DNA of 64,000 nt. Origin: Gordionus sp. m RMFG-2023 (lineage: Eukaryota > Nematomorpha > Gordioida > Chordodea > Parachordodidae). The notes beneath the pieces are model-generated. The model was given only the letters and a program-made list of their open reading frames with translations, was not told the DNA's origin and searched no databases. The stretch lies in contig NC_088776.1 in assembly GCF_954871325.1 (NCBI RefSeq), forward strand, positions 32,350,508 through 32,414,507, read 5' to 3'. Both the position numbers and the translations under genes were made by a program. Shown one piece after another: positions 49,101-53,948 of this stretch (position 1 is its first letter; every line of letters begins with the position of its first letter).

Positions 49101-51677
49101 TATGTATTGAATTGTTTATGTTGTTATTTTTGTAAAATATTTATTTTCATTATTATATGAATTTGAATAAGAAAAAGAAAAAGGATATAATTTTTTGATA
49201 TTAAATAAAAGAAAAATAAATTGGAAGAATTATTTCTGACATTAAATTTCGATTACTACTAACATTTCAGTTAGTAGACATCTGCAAAGCGCGGCCCCGC
49301 CAAAATATCGGCCAGCGGGTCGGGCCATATATAAGAAATAAACTGCCTAAATTCATACATAAATTTGGCCTAAAAAATTTTGATATCATTTTTTGAATTT
49401 CGAGCTAATTTAATTTTGATTAATACCATTTGAAAAGAAATTATAATGTTTATTACAAATACACAATACAGATATCAAAATAATTGATTTATAAAAAGAG
49501 GCGGAAACTTATAAAAATGTTTATGGGGGCCGAAATTTATTTTAAAGATATGTTCAAAACTTGTATAAAACCTAGTCAAATTTTAATTAATTGTAAATAA
49601 AATATAATAAAAAAGTTTGTAATTACATTTTTGCAATCAGTTTTTATTTCCTTCAAAGTTTTTGATTGTCGCATATTTCGGGGGTTATATTATTCTTTTT
49701 AATGTTTATATTTTTTAATATTAATAAGGGATTGGTTGTTTTTATAATTGGTTAATTTTTTTATTTTATATAAATATATATTTTTTTAAAATTTTAAATT
49801 ATGTGAATGAATAGAGTAGAGAGTTCTTAGCCATACATACAGCCTCTACATAGGGGGGTAAGAGCATTTTACCAACAAATTTTGTGAAGAGCTGGGCTTG
49901 GGAGTAGGCATCTAAGGGTGGTAGGATAAAGGTAAGGTAAATTTTGGGGGGTTATCAATTCATCAATTTTTAAATGAAATAGGGCAAAATATATTGCTGT
50001 TAAAATTATATATAAGTTATATAGAAATTAAAATTAATGCAATTTTACTCATTAAATCGAAATATATTATTAAAATTTATACAATCATAAATAAAATATT
50101 AGTGATTGAAACAATAGTGGACATAATTTGTCCATTTAAGTAGATTATAAATAATTTTACTTATAAATAAAATATGCCCTAAACTCAGTGATAATATTTT
50201 TATTTAATAATTAATAGGTCAATAAAAAGTTATCTATTATAACTTTTAATTGAAATATATATTTAAATTCCCTTATTAATATTTAAAAAAAACAAATATC
50301 TCCCGAAAGAAGCGATAACCAAGTTTTTTATATTGTAAATGACTAAATAATATTTAATATATTTTACTTTGTGAATGATAAAATATAATAAAAATGTATT
50401 AAATGAATCTTGCACCACAAGATTTTATGACCTTCACAATGTACATAGATTGCTAAATATTCTTCATTACACAGTCGCGTTTGTAAACTGGAAATCTTTA
50501 CAGTAAATTGAAGGCTCCATCATCATATTTAGCTCTGCATTTTTTGATGTCTATAGAATATCTAAGTAATATATCTTTGATTAATTCATCTGGCCCCAGA
50601 TAAATTTTTTGATGGGGGCGAGAGCCCCGCCGCCTTATGAAGTCGGTGCTTATGTTTATCAACCAGTTGTTATGAAAATAAAATAGATAGCCCTAGAGTA
50701 GATATATATAAGCGCCTTGGGAAAAATTAGATAAATACATTTAAAATGTGCGGGCCAGAAAATTTGTCTAAATAAGTAAAAAAAATTATCAGGCCTAAAT
50801 ATGCCGGACAAACATTCAAATGATAAACCTTTGATATTATATTATAGTTATACAAATTTGATTTAAATATTTTAAACCCGAATAATTTTTATAAAATTGT
50901 AACCTAACCTTTTAAAATTAAATAGCAAACCTTTATAGATAAGGTTCGAGTCCATGTTATAAACAATTATTTAAAAAAATATTAATATATTAGCTAAGAA
51001 TTATTTATGAAAATAAAATTTATGATGAAAAAAAATACCCAAAAGTCTTCTTTATGAAAATCCTAATACGCCTATGGGTAACGTTCAAAAATTATTCCGA
51101 TTTTTCGATTCGATTTTAGTTTATTTTATTGGAATTCAAGGTGATATAAAAATTTTAAATTATATATTTTGCTTTTTAAGGTTGAGATACAAGCAGAATC
51201 GTTATCCCGTGTTTTTATGCTTCGACAACAATCCAAGTAACGATCCATTTTTCAAAGATGCAAGGACGAAAAACTTGAGTTTCGCCATAAATTATTGTTT
51301 GGGGAATGGATTAGCGGTATAAAATTTTTAGGACAATGATATTTTTTCCTCTTATAAATATTTTTTAAAATATCTGATATATAATTTTATTAATTATAAT
51401 AATGAACTAAATTATACAAATTTAAATTCTTACCATTGACCCCTGAACAATTATTTTTTTGCCAATTTCAGTATCAAAAAATGATAATCGACTTCTTTTT
51501 TTAAAATAGGGCTTAAGTTTAAACTGTAAAACTTTGCTGAAAGAACCAGAAATAACAGATATGGCTCGTGAACTTAATTTAATAATCCTTGTATGGGGCT
51601 CAGAAGCATCAGACCGCAATATCAGAGAGACACTCAAAAAAATGGGAGTTAATGGCATCATATATGATAGAAATTAG
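9440..51677 (+). CDS. GPCPD1: Glycerophosphocholine phosphodiesterase, GPCPD1/GDE5-like, 14 exons over 42 kb
   Basis: The family hydrolyses glycerophosphocholine to glycerol-3-phosphate and choline in the cytosol; members carry an N-terminal CBM20 starch-binding domain and a C-terminal GDPD catalytic domain. Exons: 9440-9597, 9641-9840, 9882-10035, 10082-10124, 15114-15227, 15293-15602, 20682-20814, 22011-22065, 30731-30919, 31285-31636, 40723-40859, 44532-44680, 51181-51316, 51510-51677. All introns are GT-AG, all phases agree and the total is 2298 nt (765 aa plus stop; human is about 670). Motifs in order: CGNC and YWDP (CBM20, residues about 28-39), GHRG (359-362), ENT (377-379), EFD (395-397), YHD (409-411), NVELK (605-609), SSFHPD, LVWG (737-740), GVNGIIYDR near the end. 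Met6 (9455) aligns with the usual family start; Met1 is in frame. AATAAA occurs about 115 nt after the stop. Long introns are full of transposons. Exons 4-6 are the least conserved and least certain. Confidence 0.9.
11016..11558. mobile_element. Short TIR element (MITE), 543 bp
   Basis: The inverted ends are CAGCGTCTACATGA (11016) and TCATGTAGACGCTG (ending 11558). G-rich tracts just inside both ends (GGGAGAGGGGGATGGGG and GGGGGGTGGGGGG) lie in the same orientation. No coding sequence. The possible 8-bp flanks (GTCAGGAG and GTTGCCAG) match only in part, so the target duplication is weak or decayed. The interior resembles 49970-50110 (phrases such as GAAATAGGGCAAAATATATTGCT), so 49830-50645 may be a divergent relative. 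Confidence 0.65.
12209..12480. mobile_element. Small hAT-like non-autonomous element
   Basis: One end reads AGAGACCTGCA followed by GGCC- and CTCGG-rich words; the other reads GGCCCCCTGCATGTCTC, an imperfect inverted copy. Flanking TATTTATT and TATTTATA are a near-matching 8-bp pair. Terminal words such as GCTCGGCCCGAGT and GGCCTGGCCCGG are typical of one hAT group, whose broken ends recur elsewhere in the window (about 49273, 57630). Boundaries are approximate. Confidence 0.45.
15114..15602 (+). CDS. GPCPD1: GPCPD1 exons 5-6: linker between CBM20 and GDPD
   Basis: Exon 5 is 15114-15227 and exon 6 is 15293-15602, with a 65-bp intron between (GTATGT...TTAAG), both in phase. Exon 5 contains SKYGKHYNNGQYFTYQIRS, which lines up with the moderately conserved YG...Y.I segment of the family. 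Exon 6 is largely polar and variable. Its end (SSVIGYIE) joins exon 7 to give IGYIEFEYLVVKP, the same length and pattern as the family's conserved segment before the catalytic domain; this join fixes the donor at 15603 (GTATTA). Most of this region is poorly conserved across animals, so support comes from phase, open frame and the two short matches. Confidence 0.75.
15858..16796 (+). mobile_element. hAT transposon relic with transposase C-terminal fragment
   Basis: The left end (TAGGTATGCACGGGC, then AGCTCGGGTTCG) and right end (TTCGGGCTCTGG...CCAGACCTCTA) have the look of hAT termini with GGGTTCGG-rich subterminal repeats. CCCCTT lies beside both ends and may be part of a target duplication. 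At about 16258-16380 the + strand encodes IPASSASSERGLLAVGRAF and then EDGRT-LKPD. This is the hAT C-terminal dimerisation signature, whose usual form is PASSASSERVFS. Nothing upstream of the dimerisation block is readable, so most of the transposase gene is lost and this is a deleted copy. Confidence 0.8.
18330..18930 (+). pseudogene. MULE-type transposase, C-terminal half, broken
   Basis: Several + strand fragments follow the order of animal MULE-domain transposases. RKIQKLGLE comes first (about 18368), then CGMMDGLAF and PLCDMGNAMTFLRSVT (about 18420-18510), DILDYLDKNYI (about 18515-18545), FPPETWNV (about 18590-18615), and finally WPPKTKSQSYNIQIRLKKL with EEYRDGMRSLPDF (18741-18926). The frame changes several times and stops intervene, so it is a fossil. 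The family marks Mutator-like elements in animals; I did not find this copy's terminal repeats. Its codons are more GC-balanced than the surroundings. Confidence 0.7.
19540..19960 (-). other. Pyrimidine-rich block, possible LINE fragment on - strand
   Basis: About 400 bp of CT-rich + strand (CCCCCTCCCCCCATTCC and similar). Read on the - strand it has an open, charged, coding-like stretch with words such as EELDEIILGWVN and RRVQEEMRWK. This may be decayed LINE coding sequence, but no diagnostic motif is visible. Confidence 0.3.
20262..20475. repeat. Perfect 107-bp tandem duplication
   Basis: Two adjacent copies of a unit starting CAACATTTAGACAAGCCC and ending AGGTCAATC, with no mismatch that I can see. 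It lies about 200 bp upstream of GPCPD1 exon 7. Confidence 0.85.
20682..22065 (+). CDS. GPCPD1: GPCPD1 exons 7-8: start of the GDPD catalytic domain
   Basis: Exon 7 (20682-20814) encodes EYLVVKP and then LDVGHRGMGQSFRT; GHRG (residues 359-362) is the first catalytic motif of the GDPD family, with His360 expected to act in catalysis. Exon 8 (22011-22065) is only 55 nt and encodes PALLMENTIASLMCAYEK; its ENT-I-S motif is the second family landmark. The split codon AA|T gives Asn371. The spacing from HRG to ENT equals that recalled for animal GPCPD1. The intron between them (1196 bp) is plain AT-rich sequence containing degenerate hAT-like words (about 21420-21740). Donors are GTAAAT and GTATAT. 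Confidence 0.9.
22909..23667. mobile_element. Foldback (long inverted repeat) element, 759 bp
   Basis: Two arms of roughly 230 bp are inverted copies. The left arm starts TTAATTTAATAATG and passes GTACCT, CGCGATTTTCGTTTGTTA, GCCGTTAGTTGAAATGAC and CACAAGTAAGAGGGTTTGTA. The right arm repeats these in reverse complement and ends CATTATTAAATTAA. The loop (about 23138-23420) is clearly GC-richer than the arms (GTGGGTGCAAGTTAAGCCG and similar) and has no open frame of note. Arms differ by scattered substitutions and small indels. The ends do not fit a class with certainty; TA or TTAA duplication is possible. Confidence 0.85.
24510..24790. repeat. Degenerate short tandem repeat around TTCGCGATAAA
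   Basis: Words such as TTCGCGGTAA, TTCGCGATTAAAG, TTCGCTATAA and TTCGCGATAAA recur every 15-20 bp over about 280 bp. This is striking in a genome where CG pairs are rare. It happens to stay open in one + frame for 95 codons, with a composition (Arg, Lys, Phe, Tyr) dictated by the repeat, so it is not taken as a gene. Confidence 0.7.
25499..28082. mobile_element. hAT-ended composite element, about 2.6 kb
   Basis: The left end reads TGCTGTAAA and the right end TTTACAGCA. Inside each lies a GTAAC-rich zone with the same word GTAACGAGTAACGCGTTT or a close variant, a terminal style seen in hAT elements. No clear 8-bp duplication was found, and no hAT transposase motif is readable inside. A gypsy fragment lies within (26690-27345). 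An open frame at 26410-26682 (+) is unassigned. Confidence 0.5.
26690..27345 (-). mobile_element. Ty3/gypsy fragment: protease and start of reverse transcriptase
   Basis: On the - strand a retroviral-type aspartic protease motif (FMTDTGSQMTSLP) is followed by the protease end (GPPLCGQDWI). The usual spacer before the reverse transcriptase comes next, with FKPRFLKARRVPF. No LTR is visible at either side, and gag, most of the reverse transcriptase, RNase H and integrase are absent. It is a broken internal fragment of a third gypsy copy, distinct in sequence from the two larger ones. Confidence 0.8.
28780..29110 (-). mobile_element. LINE 3' fragment (decayed reverse transcriptase tail)
   Basis: Read on the - strand, this GC-richer block resembles the region downstream of the reverse transcriptase in many animal non-LTR elements (usual form R.FGH..R, then a GRPKK.W.D stretch). 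Fragments such as RLRWK, KLDEVVDNGMKVLG and a DSLDML stretch are readable in different frames. It is heavily decayed with many breaks. The match is by pattern only. Confidence 0.45.
30731..30919 (+). CDS. GPCPD1: GPCPD1 exon 9: GDPD metal- and catalytic-motif exon
   Basis: Sixty-three codons after acceptor ATAATAAG and before donor GTTAAA, phase 0 at both ends. It encodes GSNFVEFDVQLTKDQIPFLY and continues with HDF. VEFD carries Glu395 and Asp397 (metal ligands in the family), and YHD carries His410, the second catalytic histidine. The rest (NPPNFNDGATFYEDFIKIG, then HQLKTWQ) lines up with the family segment that ends in a Leu-rich helix before the variable loop. Confidence 0.93.
31285..31636 (+). 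CDS. GPCPD1: GPCPD1 exon 10: Ser/Asn/Lys-rich loop in the catalytic domain
   Basis: This exon starts after AATATAG with LHHETLLDKQ, which continues the conserved helix from exon 9. It then runs about 100 residues of low-complexity Asn/Ser/Lys/Asp-rich sequence (NSEDSNCSDNSS, SKSYSDALKKS, DSMIDFIRENKGS) to the donor GTTAAG. Family members have a variable, charged loop here, usually about 30 residues; this one is roughly 80-90 residues longer. Phase links exactly to exon 9 (0) and exon 11 (split codon G|TT). Read alone it would look like an orphan ORF. Confidence 0.85.
33596..33771. repeat. Left half of a repeat copy split by the LINE pair
   Basis: Phrases CTATGAATTTCAGACAATTTTG, CTTTTGAGTCA and AAAATACATTTCC run in the same order as in 39690-39850. 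The match stops where LINE copy A begins. The continuation of the same family (AAAAAGCGTTCAAAA, then AATTTAAAATTGAAAAATA) starts right after the LINE tail at 39034. Confidence 0.6.
33772..36050 (-). mobile_element. LINE (APE-type non-LTR) copy A, - strand, truncated at both ends
   Basis: Reading leftward: a linker region (35900-36045 and 35496-35888, ending the endonuclease-RT spacer), a Ser/Asn-rich linker, then reverse transcriptase to 33827. RT motifs: GISINS, ALDIKKAFDSI, GLKQGCVLSPILFN, FTDDLCLV (the catalytic pair in an F-T-DD form) and KYLGVLLDKKG. After the fingers and thumb comes LYYGVETW, where the copy ends at 33772, before the LINE's 3' end. At least three frameshifts or small deletions split the frame, for example a short deletion before YPGYDRK and a 7-base loss near GISINSVV relative to copy B. 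An 81-bp tandem duplication lies at about 35330-35480. No endonuclease domain is present. The clade is uncertain (RTE/CR1-like tail). Confidence 0.88.
36174..39033 (+). mobile_element. LINE copy B, + strand, 5'-truncated, with RT and 3' tail
   Basis: The same LINE as copy A, in the opposite orientation. Linker, then reverse transcriptase 36691-37866 with QLIIDALDFKKAFDSI, GLKQSCVLSP and FTDDLCLV. A single TGG-to-TAG change (the codon is TGG in copy A) interrupts the frame after YYGVET, and reading resumes 37867-38196 with the family's C-terminal tail (FINKCLRYI and ELVGHIIRHP). The 3' UTR includes a 38-bp tandem pair (about 38275-38352). It appears to end in three copies of AAGAT (39019-39033), a typical non-LTR simple-repeat tail. 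The linker is frameshifted relative to copy A and lacks A's extra 81-bp unit. Arms A and B look about 95% identical by eye. Confidence 0.88.
39171..39934. mobile_element. TA-flanked MITE with nested inverted arms, 764 bp
   Basis: The 11-bp inverted ends GCGGCAATGTG (39171) and CACATTGCCGC (ending 39934) are each bordered by TA, consistent with a TA-duplicating (Tc1/mariner-like) transposon. Inside, a second and longer inverted pair (about 39241-39384 and 39567-39694) shares GTTGTAGCTGTTGAAAAAA, CATCAAATGTCAG and GGGGAATTAAGTTTTCCTGG. The right side has an extra 230 bp (39695-39930) matching the repeat split by the LINEs. No coding sequence. Confidence 0.75.
40723..40859 (+). CDS. GPCPD1: GPCPD1 exon 11: GDPD strand with NVELK motif
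   Basis: The exon starts after AATCCAG with TT, completing the G left by exon 10 (Val570), and ends before GTAAAA at phase 0. It encodes KKGENEISQNLKSQFNVFPT, then LKDVMEKL and GFNVELKYP. FPTLK.V and GFN(V/I)E(L/I)K are strongly conserved in GDE5 proteins; Glu607 is the expected metal ligand and Lys609 the expected catalytic-site lysine. Confidence 0.92.
40860..44531 (+). other. GPCPD1 intron 11 (3672 bp), degenerate transposon debris
   Basis: Holds broken hAT-like terminal words in inverted orientation (about 41440-41640 and 43810-43910), a poly-C tract (about 42620), a poly-G tract (about 43147) near GTAGGA words, and a CAATGCAGACGCTGCC end (about 43490) similar to the MITE at 11016. A possible hAT C-terminal relic lies at 42110-42200. 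Nothing else is recognised. Confidence 0.5.
42110..42200 (+). pseudogene. Possible hAT transposase C-terminal relic
   Basis: On the + strand SCESTF is followed, one frame over, by IKENYKSDKRSSSDIRK. This recalls the C-terminal block of one hAT group (usual form CE.TFS..K.IK...R), with a frameshift or small deletion between. Only about 30 residues are readable, so the call is weak. Confidence 0.35.
44532..44680 (+). CDS. GPCPD1: GPCPD1 exon 12: GDPD barrel segment
   Basis: The exon runs from TTTTCAG to donor GTAATA, phase 0 to 2. It encodes DNTHESIDGQYLDLNIYCD, then AILTTLFDSARKFDKKRN and LIFSSFHPDVCLM. The pattern DLN...D.IL...F.......R.LIFSSF.PD(I/V)C matches the family. Its end (split codon AT|G) joins exon 13 across 6.5 kb to give CLMLRYKQNRYP, a conserved join in animal GPCPD1 (recalled form ICTMVRQKQNKYP). 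Confidence 0.93.
45291..45465 (+). repeat. 5' LTR of the second gypsy element
   Basis: About 175 bp, diverged by indels and substitutions from 49098-49269. The right boundary is accurate only to a few bases. Confidence 0.75.
49098..49269 (+). repeat. 3' LTR of the second gypsy element
   Basis: 172 bp starting TGATATG, followed by GTTAG, which also precedes the 5' LTR. Confidence 0.8.
49830..50645. repeat. MITE-like block, diverged relative of 11016-11558
   Basis: The left part (CAGCCTCTACATAGGGGGGTA) and interior (GAAATAGGGCAAAATATATTGCT, then ACAATCATAAATAAAAT) echo the element at 11016-11558. The right part ends in GGGGGCGAGAGCCCCGCCGCC. Ends and duplication are not clear. Confidence 0.4.
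51181..51677 (+). CDS. GPCPD1: GPCPD1 exons 13-14: C-terminal end of the GDPD domain
   Basis: Exon 13 (51181-51316) gives LRYKQNRYPVFLCF and FKDARTKNLSFAINYCLGNG, and ends GCG before GTATAA. The 193-bp intron ends AAAATAG. Exon 14 (51510-51677) gives GLSLNCKTLLKEPEITDMA, then LNLIILVWG, LKKMGVNGIIYDRN and a TAG stop. NL.(I/V)..WG and GV(N/D)G(I/L)I.D are the last GDPD landmarks. The protein ends directly after the domain, without the roughly 50-residue tail of vertebrate forms. An unspliced frame runs into exon 13 from 51074; it is intron sequence. AATAAA lies at about 51790. Confidence 0.93.
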
Positions 51678-53404
51678 CATATTAACCCTTTCATTTACAA
51701 TAGGCCAAAATATAACCCACATACAAGATTTAACCTTTTAATGTATACATTTCATTTTTACATATGCTTAAAACATTATATTTTTTAGAAAATAAATGTT
51801 TATTTAACATTTTTTTAAAAAAAATCTTTTTTAATTCGCCATAGTAAAATTTTTATAACCATATTTTTCCAAACGGATATTTTAAAAAATTCATATTTTT
51901 AAAAGTTATTCAATTTATTATTGTAATATTTGCCATGAATAGTCAAGATAATTTTGATGAAGTCATTGTGAAAAGCGTTTTTTACTTTTTTAAAACACAT
52001 AATTTCATGTTAATTTTGTTTGTTTAGTAAAAGTCATAGCGCGATCATCATGTATTTTATTTTGTAAGATCTATTTTTAATTATAAAATTTATTTTTCAT
52101 AAAATAATTTTCCCGAGGCCGCAGCGCCGCCAATCCGCCCCTGCCTCTACTCTTATATTTTATATGCATGCTTTTAGTAATTCATTAACTTCATCAATTG
52201 TTTCTTTATAGTAATTTAAATAGTTTTACATATATAAAATAAAATATTTTAATATTAGGGCTTTTCTCATAACTTTTTATTATTATAATTTTTTAAATCT
52301 ACAATATATGTGTAGCCTATAAACATAATCTGGAACCCAATGACTTACCCAAAATTTACCTGGGAGGAGGGGGAGGGGGGGGGAGGGTAATGATTGTATT
52401 AAAAAATATATAAAATAAAGTTTTCAAAAATTATTAATTATAAATATTTTGAAATTTTTTTTATTGAAAAGAAAATATTTTAATTCGATATATATTAATA
52501 GACTGCAAATTTTATAGGGATTCCAAATATATAAGGATATCCCTATTTATTAATTAATAAAACATGCTCATACTTTTCATAATATTCGCTCAAAATATTA
52601 CCTGATTTTATTTTTAAAAAATTATATATTTTTTTATTTTATCATACTTCGGTAGGGGGGGGGTTACTAATTTGGATGGGGGTTTCATCTCCTAAATCCT
52701 AATTTTGCCGGACATTGGCTGGATCTAGCTGGAAAATTGTGATTAGGTATTTTTTATTTTCCCGTTGTTTTTTATTTTGCTTTTTTAAATATGAAATCTC
52801 TTTATATCATCTTCTTTAAGGTTGGTTGAATAATTGGAAGCACTAATTCAAAAATTTATGTATAATTCATGTTTACGCTATGTAGTAATTAGTATAAAGA
52901 AAGAAATTATTTGTAACAAAATTTTTAGCCAACCTTAAAGAATGGATTAAAAAACGACTGAAAGCATTTATTCTAAAAATTTTATTAATGTTTAGCGCGT
53001 TATTTTAACTCGTTTAGTAAATAGGATAAAGCAAAAAATTAATTAGTAAAAATTTGGCATTATGCCCGAATGGAAAATATAAGAAAATATAAAACAACTA
53101 TATATCTGGTTTGCGCTAATATTTAGTACCTAACTAATTACTAATTCCTCAATCAATTTTGATAAATATAAAAATGAAAACTGTGATGCCCGTGTGAAGT
53201 GAGCCAAGTTTTTGAAAACATTAATTCTGAAACTTATTTTCTTACACCTCAACTTTCTTATTACAATTAATTAGAATAAAATAAGAACTTAATCTAAATT
53301 CTTAAATAGATCTTTTTCTTTAATTTTAATTACAAAACGCTTTGTTAAATCAAAATATTTTTTTTTGATTCATTAGTTAATTTCAATTTGAATACCTTAT
53401 GGTG
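51678..53404. other. Intergenic, GPCPD1 3' flank
   Basis: No gene seen. At 52115-52143 an hAT-type right end (CGCCGCCAATCCGCCCCTG) stands alone; no left partner CAGGGGCGG was found. Poly-G or G-rich runs lie at about 52365-52385 and 52655-52665. Confidence 0.5.
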
Positions 53405-53760
53405 CGGTTCATCCGGTGCAAAAAATTTTGGAAGAATAAGTGATAGTCCTGTATTTGTACTGGTATTTATTTTATTTAATCGTGTGTATTTCTAGGTTTT
53501 CTCACATACTAATTAATAGGAAGATAATATAGCCAATATAAACCTTCCATAATCATATTTTTTATTTAATCGGGCAGGGGCTTTTTATCTCTCATCTCAT
53601 TTCCCATGGGCGTTTAAGTATGGGGCTTTGCCTCTTGCGCTCACAGTTAACTGCGGCCTGCCCAAAAACAGATAATCCTTTTAATTTTTTCCCATCTTTT
53701 ATACCAGTTTATATATATATATGGTTAGTGCGCTTAATATCACGTAAATTATTTTTTTTA
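53405..53760. repeat. Dispersed repeat, copy 2, inverted relative to 8940-9340
   Basis: Reverse complement of the copy upstream of GPCPD1. TCCGGTGCAAAAAATTTTGG, TGTATTTGTACTGGTATTTA, TCGGGCAGGGGCTTTTTATC, CCCATGGGCGTTTAAG, GGGGCTTTGCCTCTTGCGC, GCCTGCCC and GGTTAGTGCGCTTAATATCACG match in order. Similarity ends near 53760. No open frame is shared, so it is not protein coding. Confidence 0.75.
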
Positions 53761-53948
53761 TTATTTCATTTCAAAAATCACGCTTTTTTAAAATAAAATT
53801 ATATTTACAAAAAATATTATAGTAAAAAAAATTATTATTTATTATAACACTTTGTTTAATCTCCGACCAATCAACAATAAGCAATATTATTGATTGACGA
53901 TTGTTAAAATATTGTAAAAATTATGCATATTGTGACACTATTTATATG

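Larger units (their letters stand above)
45291..49269 (+). mobile_element. Ty3/gypsy LTR retrotransposon, Mag-like, old and heavily broken
   Basis: LTRs start TGATATGTATTGAATTG and end near AACATTTCA. The flanks GTTAG (45286-45290 and 49270-49274) look like a 5-bp target duplication. A primer-binding-like TGGCGCAGT (45472-45480) follows the 5' LTR, and GATTGGGGATAAA precedes the 3' LTR. Parts: gag about 45480-46160 with a CCHC knuckle (CRSCGVNHRRENC), protease about 46190-46440, reverse transcriptase about 46590-47230, RNase H about 47440-47830, integrase about 48050-48720 (RVHIDYAGPF, Mag-like). It has at least a dozen breaks and LTRs that have clearly diverged, so it is much older than the 1185-5445 element and belongs to a different subfamily. 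Confidence 0.9.
44681..51180 (+). other. GPCPD1 intron 12 (6500 bp), carries a whole gypsy-length element
   Basis: About 4 kb of the intron is a decayed gypsy element in the same orientation as the gene. After it come a broken hAT-like end (about 49273) and a MITE-like block (49830-50645). 44681-45285 and 50646-51180 show no gene. The acceptor is TTTTTAAG at 51180. Confidence 0.65.

Noticed and set aside
50925-50965. tRNA-like T-arm words (AAGGTTCGAGTCC)
   Set aside because: No cloverleaf can be drawn from the upstream 60 bases; the acceptor and anticodon arms are missing.
51074-51180. Upstream part of the open frame leading into GPCPD1 exon 13
   Set aside because: Its sequence does not match the family. 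Exon 12 joins exon 13 at 51181 in phase and restores the conserved segment, so this part is intron.
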